Shown: in pieces, positions 48,180 to 58,241 of the stretch
How positions within the stretch are numbered: the first letter of the stretch is position 1
Layout: each line of letters opens with the position of its first letter
NCBI GenBank assembly: GCA_021307315.1
Contig: JAJSPD010000055.1
Span: 248,001-312,000, forward strand
Source: Bisporella sp. PMI_857
Taxonomy: Eukaryota > Ascomycota > Leotiomycetes > Helotiales > Helotiaceae
Length of the DNA stretch: 64,000 nt
Direction of reading: 5' to 3'
Program-made: the position numbers and the translations under genes
Notes under the pieces: generated by a model
What the model was told of the DNA's origin: nothing
Seen by the model: the letters and a program-made list of their open reading frames with translations, nothing else
Database searches by the model: none

Positions 48180-48951
48180 GGTTCTATAGATTTTTATATT
48201 AATAGCAAGACGAAACTATATGGAAATGTAGGATAGGAACCCAGTGCCAAGTTGCAAAAGCTAAATAAGTCAATTAAAGCTTTTCGTTTGCTACATATTC
48301 TAAATTAAGCTTAAATATCAACTTATTGTATTGGTCAGCCGATAAATACTGTATTAGTGTACCAAGCAGGACGTACTGCCTGTGCGCCGAGTATCTCCTA
48401 GGCGCAGCTCTGCCCGCAATAAGATCTAGCTGACGTCGTAACCTACGCTAACCTGTAGACATGCCTCGCAAAACAAGAGGGCAACCGAAAAGAATCGCAT
48501 TCTGCATAGCTGCGTGGGCTTGGAGGTAGACTGCGTCTAGATACTTGACAGAGATGGAAGTGCGAGGGAACTATCCTGCAGAGATAACATGGTGGTGATG
48601 TCTTTAACTGTACTGCCCCCACCTTCTCGGGGGAAACACGATCTCGAAAATTGGGCTTGTGATTCGACACTAAAAGCCTTTTGATGGTCGGACATACGAA
48701 GTCAAGAGACCTACGGTGCAACCTCCTTGTGTGTTATGAGCATGTGAGAATAATTGGGTCAACCTGTGGCGCAACTCCGCCACAGATAAATATAAACCTG
48801 TGGCTGCCACGAAACCCCCTCTATCCAGCTGCCAAGCAAACACGTTGATATAGTCTGTACTCCCATCCAAGATAAAAGTCCCCAAGTTTCTAACCCCTCA
48901 CTCCCCTCGGACTATGCTTACAGTTCTCCATCATATGTCTGAATTTTCCCC
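48180..48951. other. Intergenic, no supported gene
   Basis: Minus-strand open frames at 48443-48885 show no domain. The last 100 bp before 48952 are pyrimidine-rich, probably the promoter of the four-helix membrane protein. Confidence 0.5.
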
Positions 48952-49866
48952 ATGTCATTAAAGTTACTGCCGCAGAGTCGCAAGTGGCTCTCCTGGCTAT
49001 TTGGCGTCCAGGCTGGCAACTCGATCACTATAATCGTCCTCTGTTCCCTTGAGTTTATCCTCTTAGCTAACGAGTACGCGTACGAGGGAGACCCACCGGA
49101 TTTGGCCGTCTTCCTGTGAGGTTGACAGCGCTTAATATTATTTGTCGCGGGAGCTAACCAAGCCTCAGATATCCGGCTGCTGTATTTGGTGGCTGCAGTC
49201 TATTTACGGCGCTTGTTCATTTCATCCAGCTCTATCGAGCTCGCCCTTCCTGGAGGCGGCTACTATTGTTGCTAGAGCTACTTTGGGCGGCTTTTTGGCT
49301 GGGGTTGGTTATATATATGGGGGTGTTTGTACACCAGCATATCGATTTCGGGGACTATAGTACGGCCAACAAAGAGAGCTTATGTAAACCTATTTATCCG
49401 TTCTGCAATTTCGACAAGATTATCATTAGCCTCATACCCTTCTGCGCTATCGCAGTGTAAGTTTTCACCTTCTTGTAAAGAGAGATAAAGTTGCTGATTT
49501 CAATCAATTAGTCTTCTTAGCATCTACACCTCCATTCTCGTATTCCAGAATACCGATATTGTCAAACAGCGAACAAGACCTAAGACCGACTCTGAGCCAC
49601 GACCATATATAGACGGAAAGTCGGAGCTGCCAGCCCCTGACGCGGTAACGGTTGAGCTTAGCACACCAATGGTAGGCGATAATTACCCGGGAAGTGGCTT
49701 GAGTCAGACGTTTGCGAGAGATGGAATCATCTATCAATATCAAGCCGTCCCAGTTGGTCGTATAGCGACCAGCGAGTCTAGGCGTGGCGTGCAGTTAGGA
49801 ACCAGTGAAGCTCCAGAGGCGGTTGAGCTTGATGTTGAGCAAAGAAGAGAACTAAGTGCTAATTAG
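48952..49866 (+). CDS. Four-helix membrane protein, MARVEL-like topology
   Basis: Exons 48952-49115, 49169-49456 and 49512-49866 give 268 aa. Hydrophobic helices are visible at NSITIIVLCSLEFILLA, YPAAVFGGCSLFTALVHFI, LLLLLELLWAAFWLGLVIYMGVF (quoted in part) and IIISLIPFCAIAVLLSIYTSILVF. Two short loops and a Cys-containing extracellular loop (ESLCKPIYPFCNFDK) separate them. The C-terminal tail of about 110 residues is hydrophilic and acidic, rich in Glu and Pro. This arrangement resembles fungal MARVEL-domain proteins of the plasma membrane, but no diagnostic motif is certain. Both introns are GT-AG (53 and 55 nt) with clean frames. Function is unknown. Confidence 0.75.
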
Positions 49867-50297
49867 CTTCGTGAACGAGTTAGTATCGTAGTATTTAGTA
49901 ATATCGAGTCTCGAGACATATAAGATCGACTTTTTGATACCACGCTAGTATTAGTACGGAAATTGAACCTTATACATATTGGCAATAATACTAAATACTG
50001 TGATTAAGCCACTTTGCGGCTTTAATACAAGAGTCAAAAACATAAAGAAATAAGTTTTACTCTTTTTAGTACAAATAAACGAATTTAAAAGCTAAAACTT
50101 TTGTTATATTGATAATTTGAGAATAGCGTTATTTAGAGTTAGTGTTGTAGTATATCGCGGTATAGTATAATATAATATGAGATTGCAAAATTTGCTGTAG
50201 TACGTATACAAATTCCATATCTCATATTGCGTGGTATATAGTATTGGTTTTTAGTGGTCGATATATCACGATAATACTAACTCGCACACTGAATTAG
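49867..50297. other. A/T-rich intergenic DNA
   Basis: Strongly A/T-rich with repeated ATAGTA/TATAGT words and no coding signal. It marks the edge of the RIP-like low-GC island. Confidence 0.5.
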
Positions 50298-50439
50298 CTA
50301 CGCACAGGTAAGGATTTGCTTGACAGTCTTGCGTTCTAGAGTGCATAGACTGAGAACTTTGGAACCGGCTCGCAAGAATAGCACCCATCGCATCGGCTGT
50401 AACTTATCTATGACTGGTTGATAATGGCGGACAAGAATA

Positions 50440-50760
50440 GAGTGTTCGGTGGATATACTTTGGCACGGTTCGGATCCTGTCGCAGCGTGCACTTGTGCAG
50501 GGGTCGGCCAAAGGAGGCACAAAAGGACTTCATCGAGCTGCTGCGGTTCTGGAGGAAAATGCTCTGAGAGGTCCCCCGACATGATTGATAGCATAACAAA
50601 TCTTGCGACAACATACCACCAGCAGGGCTGGTGGAAAGAGGATGAAAAGATCTCGGTTGAAGTGCTCCAGATAAAGTGAGTGCTGCTTAGCGGGAGCCGC
50701 GCTGATGTGATTCAGAGCATAGCGGACCTTGAAGTCACCAACCGAGCATATAGAAAAAAA
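50440..50760 (+). pseudogene. Relic of a TPR-repeat protein
   Basis: The plus strand reads SITNLATTYHQQGWWKEDEK and, after a stop, SIADLEVTNRAYRKK. Both resemble the kinesin-light-chain type tetratricopeptide unit (M-A-N-L-A-x-T-Y-x-x-Q-G-R-W-K-E-A-E) common in fungal NB-ARC/Pfs-TPR proteins. The unit spacing of about 42 codons fits. Stops and lost residues show it is broken. It ends about 45 bp before the mariner insertion; the parent gene's other parts are not seen here. Confidence 0.6.
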
Positions 50761-50806
50761 AATGTGTCTCAAGTAGTCACTAATAAATACATGCATTCTA
50801 ATGCTA

Positions 50807-50840
50807 CAGTACTAGTCATTAAGTTTCCGGCAAGGATCAT
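50807..50840 (+). repeat. Left inverted end of mariner element
   Basis: Begins CAGT after a TA. Shares GTCAnTAAGTTTCCGGCAA with the reverse complement of the right end; a few differences within the first 12 bases. Confidence 0.75.
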
Positions 50841-51083
50841 ATCACCCCGCACCCTACATAATCCTATAATTACATATAGTTGAATTACTATTAAATTTGT
50901 TTGTAGAATCATGTAAAAATTGGGTTATATTAAAGCTTAAAGTCTTCTCTATTTAAATAACTAGTAAAAATCAAAATTGGATTTATTGTATATCTAATAT
51001 TTCGTATGCTACTTATCGGCCGCGATACAAGCCTTAATTCGACTTAGTATGCTTTAATACAATTTATTAAACACTTCTTTATT

Positions 51084-51140
51084 TAACGTAATCCACAAGC
51101 GAGTGGTCAACACAAGCGAGTGGTCATATTTTTCTTGGCA
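51084..51140 (+). repeat. Left terminal inverted repeat of Fot1-type element
   Basis: 57 bp including TA, perfect reverse complement of 52889-52945. It contains two direct copies of CACAAGCGAGTGGTCA separated by one base, a likely transposase binding repeat. Confidence 0.95.
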
Positions 51141-51190
51141 CAACACAAAAAGTTAAATAACACAACAATTAAACAATTAATTAATTATAG

Positions 51191-51955
51191 CTATTCAGAT
51201 TCGAAATTTCCAAGTTCTACTTTAATATTTTGACACGTTCGTACGTTATGACTAAATTCTCCGCACGATTTACAACGTCGTTGTTGTAGTGCGAAAACTT
51301 TCGTACGACTACTATTTTCGGCTAAATCAGTCTGTAATTGCGTATTAACGTTATTTTGAGCCTGAAAGTTTTGTGCATTTCGTAAACTAAATAATCCTTC
51401 TTTTTGAATTCGACGCTTTTTCGTACGACAACGCCGACTAAGTTTATTATTTGCTTTGCGCAATGCAGCGTTCTTTTCGCGTAACAAAACTAATTCGTGA
51501 ATTGCACGCGTTGCACTTTTAGCAAACTGATCTACACTTGACAAAAGCGCAGTTAGCGAGTTATTTTGATGTTGTACGATTTTTTTTTTCACATATTTAG
51601 TATATAATTGCGTTTCGATTACGTTGTGCAGCGTTTTTGGTTTTCAAGCTGAAAGCAAACTAAACGAAGTTGTCGAAAAAGTTAAAGTAGAAAGTTTAAT
51701 ATTAAACTGTGAAATTACATAATTTGAATCGTACAGTACAAGCTTTGTTCCGCGAAACTTTTTTTGAATATTTGATTCTGTTATTGTCGTACGAAATGCA
51801 GTGTAAAAAGCTGGAAAAAAGTCTTTTTTAGAAATGTGTGTTATATACGCACGTATTAATTTTTCAATTTCTGTACCGTACGAACGTTTCAACGCGCAGA
51901 AACATTCAACATTAAGTAGCTGAAACTTGTGAAATAAATGTGCAAGTATACACAA
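51191..51955 (-). pseudogene. Fot1-type transposase, C-terminal parts
   Basis: Two open pieces. 51955-51644 has HLFHKFQLLNVECFCALKRS and KKDFFPAFYTAFRTTITESN, the end of the DDE domain in pogo-type enzymes (family form HLLQPLDVGCF...LK). 51592-51191 is a Lys/Arg-rich coiled region that ends in a zinc knuckle CKSCGEFSHNVRTC (CX2CX4HX4C), typical of fungal Fot1/pogo transposases. A stop separates the pieces. Confidence 0.85.
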
Positions 51956-52462
51956 CGTTATAATATTGTGTTTTTTGCAATAAAGCTTAAATTCGGTCGA
52001 ATAATAACTTTCGTGACTGTTAAGAATAAAAAGCCGATATACACTTTTTGTACAACGTTTTGTGTGTTAATCAAAGTGTTGAATTCAATTTAAACCGCGT
52101 TTATTTGTTGTTTAACTATTTGCCGTAACTGCAATTACACAATCGTCCGGCAATTGACTGTTTTCGTACTATAACGATAAATGAGTTTTGCTTGTAACAA
52201 TAATATATAGCGGTAGCGTATAGCCGTACGAACTAACACTTTGAATAACTGTAATTTATTCGCGGTTTCTTTGTTGTACAGTTTGAAGTTTATTTTGCCG
52301 TTTAGCGCTTGTTACAACTATTTCGGACGAAATTTGGCTTATTAAAAACCCAGTCTTGTCAAAGTTGTATATATTTTTTTCGTTGATTTTGTATTTGTTA
52401 ATTGTATTTCGTACGAGCCGAAACTACGCGTTATACACGTTCGGATTTTCGCATTTAGCTCT

Positions 52463-52819
52463 TTAATAATCAATTTTCCGATTAAAACGCGTTCGAAGTT
52501 TTAGTTGTCGTCGTACGAAATTTGAAGTCCAATTCTTGCCGACGCGTTTTGCGTTTCGTTTCGCAAGCAATCGATTTGCTATATTTTTAACATTGCTTAT
52601 TCGAAAAAGAAACAATCGCAAATTCAAGTTAAGAATATGTCGTACGATAGTTTTTTCTTTTAATTGACTTAATTTTCGATTTGCTGGTATAGTATTTTGC
52701 TTTGCGAGTGTTTTTCGAACTCGACGGCGTAATAATGTATTAAGCACATTATATATTCGTGCAATTTTAGCAACATACATTCGAGAGTTATTTTGTACAG
52801 TTTGAACAGCTAAAAGCAT
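52463..52819 (-). pseudogene. Fot1-type transposase, DNA-binding part
   Basis: Open piece of 118 codons resembling the CENP-B/Tc5-type HTH of fungal pogo transposases. Recognisable stretches are RKLSQLKEKTIVRHILNLN, NIANRLLAKRNAKRVGKNW and SNFVRRQLKLRTRFNRKID. Many positions show the conservative changes produced by C-to-T mutation (for example Asp to Asn, Pro to Leu). No complete frame into the catalytic core. Confidence 0.85.
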
Positions 52820-52888
52820 GTCCGATTCTTTCCACGTACGAACTATTTGTAGTTGTTGTATAATTGTTGTGTAAAGTCAAAAGTTTAA

Positions 52889-52945
52889 TGCCAAGAAAAA
52901 TATGACCACTCGCTTGTGTTGACCACTCGCTTGTGGATTACGTTA
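52889..52945 (-). repeat. Right terminal inverted repeat of Fot1-type element
   Basis: 57 bp including TA, perfect reverse complement of 51084-51140, again with two direct copies of the 16-base word. Confidence 0.95.
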
Positions 52946-53576
52946 TTGTATTTTACGCAGCTTGCAAACAAGACTTTAAACGTTGGCGATCATTTTCCGA
53001 TTTTCTTTTGCAAGTTGCGACTTCAGGAAACATTTTTACAACACGTTTTTTCAACTTTTACTAAATATGCTCGATCGGGTTAAAGTCTAGAAAGTAAAGT
53101 AGTTATAAAGTAACTGTAACGTTGTTGTATATAAACTAATCTTTAACAGTATAAACTGTATGTATTCGCGCGTTGTTTTGCATAAATATATATTCGGGAT
53201 CGTTGTTTTAATAGTGTAGAAAAAAATTCGTTGTTAAGCACTTCGAAGTAAAAGTTCGCACTATACTTATGCTTCTTTGACTTAAAATTTCGATTTATTA
53301 TATAAAGATTCGAACGGCCAAAGTCCTAAAAGCATTTTCAAACTATAACTTTTATTTTTTGCTTGTAGTATATGTTTGAACTATTCGTTTTTCCTATTTT
53401 TGATTAAAAGTACGAAACACTTATTCGTTGGCTTTTCCGCGTTTTCGTTTTACAAAGCACTCGTTACTCTACATGAACATGCTCTATTCTTTTACGTTTT
53501 TATGTTTATTTTTTAAGCACTAAGCAAATCGACGAGCTGCGTAAGCTTCTGTAAGTTCCGGACGGCGTTTTGCTTT

Positions 53577-53954
53577 CTAATTAGTAATATAGTGCTTTTT
53601 TAAAATTTTCTTAATAGTAGACTTCTTAATTGTAAAGTTAAGCTTTTTGATGACTTTTGCGTATGTGTGTTTAAAGAAAAAGCGTACATGTCGTACAAGA
53701 GCTCGTTTATCGCGTTCGGTATACTTTTTCGGCCGGCCAGTTCGTACTTTAGTTTTTCTTTTGCAGCGTAAAGTGTCGGCTTGTATTGTACTGAACACGG
53801 TCCCGCGGGGCTGGTTTAGACTAATAGCAATTGCGGTAAGGCTAAAGCCCAAAATATGGCCCCCTATAATCTTTCTTTTTTCATAAGGACTCAATTTATA
53901 ATTAGGAAGTCGATTCCCAGAAATAGCACCTAAAGGATGACGTTGAGGTGGCAT
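53577..53954 (-). pseudogene. Mariner transposase, N-terminal part (rest broken)
   Basis: A 125-codon open piece beginning MPPQRHPLGAISGNR. It has two helix-turn-helix regions (LSPYEKRKIIGGHILGFSL and RGTVFSTIQAD) and the linker GRPKKYTERDKRALVRHVR. The end KKSTIKKILKKHYITN matches the RNA-binding-like second HTH of Tc1 transposases. Downstream on the minus strand the family continues as RRPELTEAYAARRFA and later NECFVKRKRGKANE (the DE-containing catalytic start), but with many stops. The C-terminal remnant (EVFNKLY, SRIKACIAAD) lies left of the inner element, about 51083-51000. The enzyme cannot be made from this copy. Confidence 0.85.
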
Positions 53955-54017
53955 GGTTGTATGGTTGTAAAGGAAGATAAAAAGCGTGTTCGCGTTCTCG
54001 CGTTTTAAAGTGGGGAT

Positions 54018-54044
54018 TTGCCGGAAACTTATTGACCCTCACTG
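54018..54044 (-). repeat. Right inverted end of mariner element
   Basis: TTGCCGGAAACTTATTGAC followed by ACTG and then TA: the reverse complement of the left end apart from a few bases. Confidence 0.75.
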
Positions 54045-54046
54045 TA

Positions 54047-55934
54047 ACTTACTCTGTGTGAAGAAAGCTTTTCCCAAAAGGTTGCGTTCCGAGGAGTCGA
54101 AAGACTAAGGAAGGTGTAAGTTGCGGATATAGAGTTCCTGTGCTAAACCGGGAATTACGGTATCCATTTATAACTAGTCCCCCTCCAGCATGTATAACAT
54201 CTACGTAATCATATACTACTCTACAGAAAACTGTTCTACATCAGGCCAAAATCATAGCGTGATATAGCTTAGGACAGGGAAGGGCTAGGGCAATCTTTTT
54301 AAGTGATCAGAAGACGGTCCAGCGCGAGGCCTAATGGGTTGGGTCAACAGGAGTGGCTCTAACTTTCTCAGAGGGTTTGGCAACACAGGTTGCTATGGCA
54401 CTAATCTCAGTGATATTATTTTTTATTAAATATCTCATCGCTATTGTCTAATCCTAAGTACATAAGGTTTTTGTTTAGGTCCGCGATAATAATAAAACTG
54501 CTGTCTCGACTGATAGTTGTGTTAAGATTAGGCGTGGCGCCCAAGGGAAGATCCAAGCAGCATTCTATTGCTGTTTACCGCCTTTTCCTGCGATGTACAA
54601 TAGTCTCTCGCCGTCTGCAGACAAGTATTCAATGTTTGTTGAACTTTAATAAGTACGAACAACCAAAATAAGTATCAGGCCAGCTTCATTCAATCAAGAT
54701 AATGCACTTACTGGACTGTAGAGGTTTTAGAAATGCTGATATGGCTGAAACCCACCCACTGTACACCACGACCTATCCTAATTAATAGTGTCTGTGTCTG
54801 TTTTTTTTTAAATTATATTTCTGATCAACGCTGACAAGGGGGAAGTGGTTTCGTTTAGGAGAAAAATAGGGTTGCACTACTTGTTATTAGAGTAAGCAGA
54901 GGTTTCAGCCCAACCCTAGCTCCTTAACATCACTCTTCCTCATCGTCTATCTGAACGAAGCCGCGAGGCTTTTGTTGATCTCTTCGTGCTGCATCCTCGA
55001 ATTAGGCCTGGCCGTCTTCGGGCCTACAGAACTCCGGATGTCAAACGAGCAATGTGTCTTCATGCGTCAAGGCATAAGAAAGGGACTAAGAAGTTTCGGA
55101 AGGTTATCAGCTCCCATACGTTTTTAAATAGTTTAAAGGATTAAGGGTAGTATACATTAGCAGTAATTTAGTTCATAAAGGCGATGGAAATCACAGATAA
55201 TGTCGCGCTCGTAGGACGGTATAAGTTGCTCCCTTTGAAGCTAAACCACCTCGAACAGAGAGGCTTATACTCTCTAGTTTCAGAAATTCGCACTAGTGTG
55301 GTAAGCTGTGTTTCTGCTGCTAGTCGGCGATGTGATTCCATTTTATATTGTACCTTGGCGAGCATTGCCTACCCTTCTAAGTTCTATGCCTGATCCGGCA
55401 CAATCGCTACGGTATTAACGAGGATTGGACTAAGGTGGCCGTCTCTAAGCAGTTTGCTTGGTTCCACCCAAAGAGTATTTGTTCCCAATTCCCACCTTAT
55501 GGACGCTACTCGATCAATGTCTGCTCATTTCTTTAGTCGCTTCATGAAAATCGCGTGTATCCCCACCGACAATAATAGCCGGTGAGAGCACTTTACTGCG
55601 TTCTCTGAGCTTAGGCGCATACGCCGGGTGTTTTATACATGGACTTGTTATGAAATAGCCGTGGGGTATTATAACCAGAGCGCCATTTGACCAATCGTTG
55701 GGGTGTCTTCGCGCACTTGAGACGAAACCCAAAGATCGTAACCACTACGAGATGTTCTGAGCAGTAATTCTCTGCCACAATTTTGCAGCGTTCCTAATTC
55801 ACTGTTCAGATCGCCTTGGTTCCTCTGCAACCCTTCTCGTCTTTGTTCCGACTGGTACTCTATATCTCTTGTCAGCCATGATCCCTTCCGGCAAGAGGTC
55901 TTGCTTAATATGTTGCCTTTTGTAATATTACAGT
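54047..55934. other. Intergenic 1.9 kb, no supported gene
   Basis: Right flank of the transposon island and 3' flank of the HET gene. Short open frames (55168-55393 on both strands, 55514-55732 minus) show no domain. Base composition returns to normal after about 54050, so the low-GC stretch ends with the element. Confidence 0.5.
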
Positions 55935-58241
55935 CTACCTCAGCTCGATTTCCTCTTTGGAAAACACAGGCTTTATGCCTCGACGAAAAGATCCTACTCC
56001 AACTCTTTGGTACACATTGGAGGCTCCATCAATGGGTTTTGCTGGTACAAGTGCCATAACTCGCGTGTACCCCGTTTTGTCGCAAAAGAGAAACATACAC
56101 GCAACCATCTTTGGAATAACCTTGATTGAATCAAATGTAATGTGGCCGAAGAATGTTGGGTCAGGTTTGTCTTTTGGGTCAAATGCAGATCTTGGCCACT
56201 GTTCGGTGGGAGCCGACTTCGGTTTGTGGGAGGATATACTCCATATTTGCTTAACTCTGCTCCAGCCCTCTTAGTTGCCTTGGTCAGGATACGCCGTAAG
56301 TAGCTCACACGCAATATGAAGGCTTACAACGCTTGGAATGCCAAATTTATCTGATCGTCTCAAGTAAAGTAGTTCTGGTATAATCCTGACGTTCACATTC
56401 TCAAAAGTGAGCTCTCCCTCCGCTGCTGCCCAGGACCAAGATGGCGCTACCTGCTTTGTTAATCTTCTCCTAATCTGCCCACATGCGGTCCAGAGCAGTG
56501 TGTTTGGTATCACTTTGCTTCCCAGCTCGAACCAGTGTCCACAAACATACTCCCGTTTGGTAAACCTAGAAAATCTGTCTGCGAGGCCTAGTAAAGCGGG
56601 TAGGCGGTCCTTTTCGTAGGTAAAACTGCAGGCTGAGTAGAACTCAATAATATGTAGCCAACTTCGCATAAAGACCTCGTCGGAGCCTGGGTTGTCGGTA
56701 CACAAACCGTAAACGTTACGGATCAGTGAGGGCAGTGGAAAAAGAAAGTCTACAGTTCCTCTCGGGCGGAATACAGTCCCATCCTGGGCCACTGCATGGC
56801 TTCGGCACTCCCAGTAGATTTGGTCGGTGGCAAAGTGGAGAACGCGTCGAGACAGAAGTCTCTCTTGCAAAACCCAACCGCGCGTATTGAGTGGAGCTTG
56901 GGAGATGTTCAAAAGAGGATCAGTTTTTTGCCTGCGTTGGGTAATATAGAAGGCGCCTTTATCAGGACTGTTCCTATCGTATGGTAACGGCAGAAAATAC
57001 GAACCGCTGTAGTCTTGGGGATACATTTCCCTCCTTTGAGACGACCCGAAGCACCCTAAATCTTTGTCCCAGTGCTTCAAAAAGGACATACTTCCACTGT
57101 TAGAACTCGTTGCAGCAATTGTGCAATACGAATTCTCGTATATTAACCCCATATTCTGCGCTTCTCTCGCCCAGTCGTTATCGTCATCTTGGATAATGTA
57201 TAGGGAATCGATCCAAACATATCTAATTCGCAATATGCGAGCTACTCTGAATATATCAATGAAGGTCTGGAGTAGTTTTTTAACAGGAATGCCGTCTTTT
57301 AGCTGTTCAATGTTCGATGGACGGGTTGCAAACAGAGGCTTGTGTCCCCAGCAGTGGCTGAGAGCGAGATATGCACCAGTATGTCCGTTAGTTACAAGGA
57401 GACGTGGCTGTGTGGATTCCTGCACTGGACCTATGTCAACAACCCTTGTGGGGAGGTTTGGTTCTTCTGCGACAGAAGCACACCCTGTATGATTCTGAGT
57501 ACATTCGCTTAACCATCTATTGATCAATCCCAAGGACTGGTCCGCGAGAGGGTGTTGACGTATGTTCCTAGGTATGGAATACGAGGCATGAGATCCTATA
57601 TCTGCGGCGATGTCGAGATAGCCGTCACTAGGAGGAGGAATATCCATTGTGCTATCTAATATAATTCTTGACACTAAAGGCTGTGTCTGGACAATAGCCC
57701 AGTGAAGCTTCCATTGCACAATCGGATTTGCGGGGGCTTCTAAGAATAAGGATAAACGATAGTCAACTTCTTGGTTTGGTGTTCTTTTTCTGCCTATGCC
57801 AAAATTATTGTATTGGCTATAGTTTAGGGCCACATGCATTTGCTGCTGGCACTTGGCATTATATAAAAGTTGTTTGATGGCGTCATGCATAAACTGGCCG
57901 AGTGGACACATGGTTGAAAGTGACTGCTTGTCGTTTCTGAGCTTGTAGACTTCCCGCTCTTCATATGGTAATGGAACATATTCACTAATCCGAGCGCATG
58001 TGAAGGCCATCGTGCTGGTCTCACCCTTTTTGGATGAGAGGGTAGTAATGCCTGGAAAATCGATGTTCGCGCATGTGGGGCACTGGGCTATTGACTGAGC
58101 TAATAAATTTATAGGCGCGATTTTTTCTTTCAGAACGACATGCGCAGGAAGCGGCGTGGAGATGGGCTTCAAAGGGGACTTTGTTGCCTCAAACATTGCC
58201 CGCTCTCTAGCTTCCGCCATCTTGTGACCTATAACAACCAT
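55935..58241 (-). CDS. HET-domain (heterokaryon incompatibility) protein
   Basis: Long exon 58241-56309, then a proposed 54-nt intron (56308-56255) and a last exon 56254-55935, giving about 750 aa. The HET domain spans about residues 291-440: YLALSHCWGHKPLF, then IRYVWIDSLYIIQDDDNDWAREAQNMG (quoted in part) and YCTIAATSS. A CPTC motif near residue 54 lies in the N-terminal part, as in many relatives. Further marks are RGWVLQERLLSRRVLHFA, with WECR, and PSWSWAAAEG. HET proteins trigger cell death on fusion of incompatible strains in some fungi; most are of unknown role. Without splicing, a TAA at 56273-56271 ends the frame at 656 aa. However, the same frame continues 111 codons with typical HET tail sequence (VYQRVGVGSF). 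The strong GTGAGC donor and CTGAC branch favour an intron. Confidence 0.88.

Larger units (their letters stand above)
51086..52943 (-). mobile_element. Pogo/Fot1-type transposon nested in the mariner element
   Basis: Inner element of 1858 bp flanked by TA at 51084-51085 and 52944-52945. Its terminal inverted repeats match perfectly over 55 bp, or 57 bp with the TA. The transposase lies on the minus strand in broken pieces: N-terminal DNA-binding part at 52819-52463, catalytic core lost in stops (52462-51956), C-terminal parts at 51955-51644 and 51592-51191. The insertion splits the mariner transposase near its C-terminus, so this element jumped second. Low GC and many TAA/TAG stops fit RIP. 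Confidence 0.92.
50807..54044 (-). mobile_element. Tc1/mariner element, RIP-decayed, interrupted by a nested element
   Basis: Outer DNA transposon bounded by TA at 50805-50806 and TA at 54045-54046. Its inverted ends share CAGT...GTCAnTAAGTTTCCGGCAA (left from 50807, right ending at 54044, reverse complement). Without the inner insertion it would be about 1.38 kb, the usual Tc1/mariner size. The transposase is on the minus strand. The N-terminal helix-turn-helix part is open (53954-53577), and the rest is readable only through many stops, continuing past the inner element to about 50990. A/T-rich throughout, with stops where the family has Trp or Gln codons, as expected from RIP. Confidence 0.88.

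Noticed and set aside
56271..56273. HET gene as a plain nonsense pseudogene
   Set aside because: A well-formed intron in the right phase removes the stop, and the downstream frame stays open with family-like sequence.
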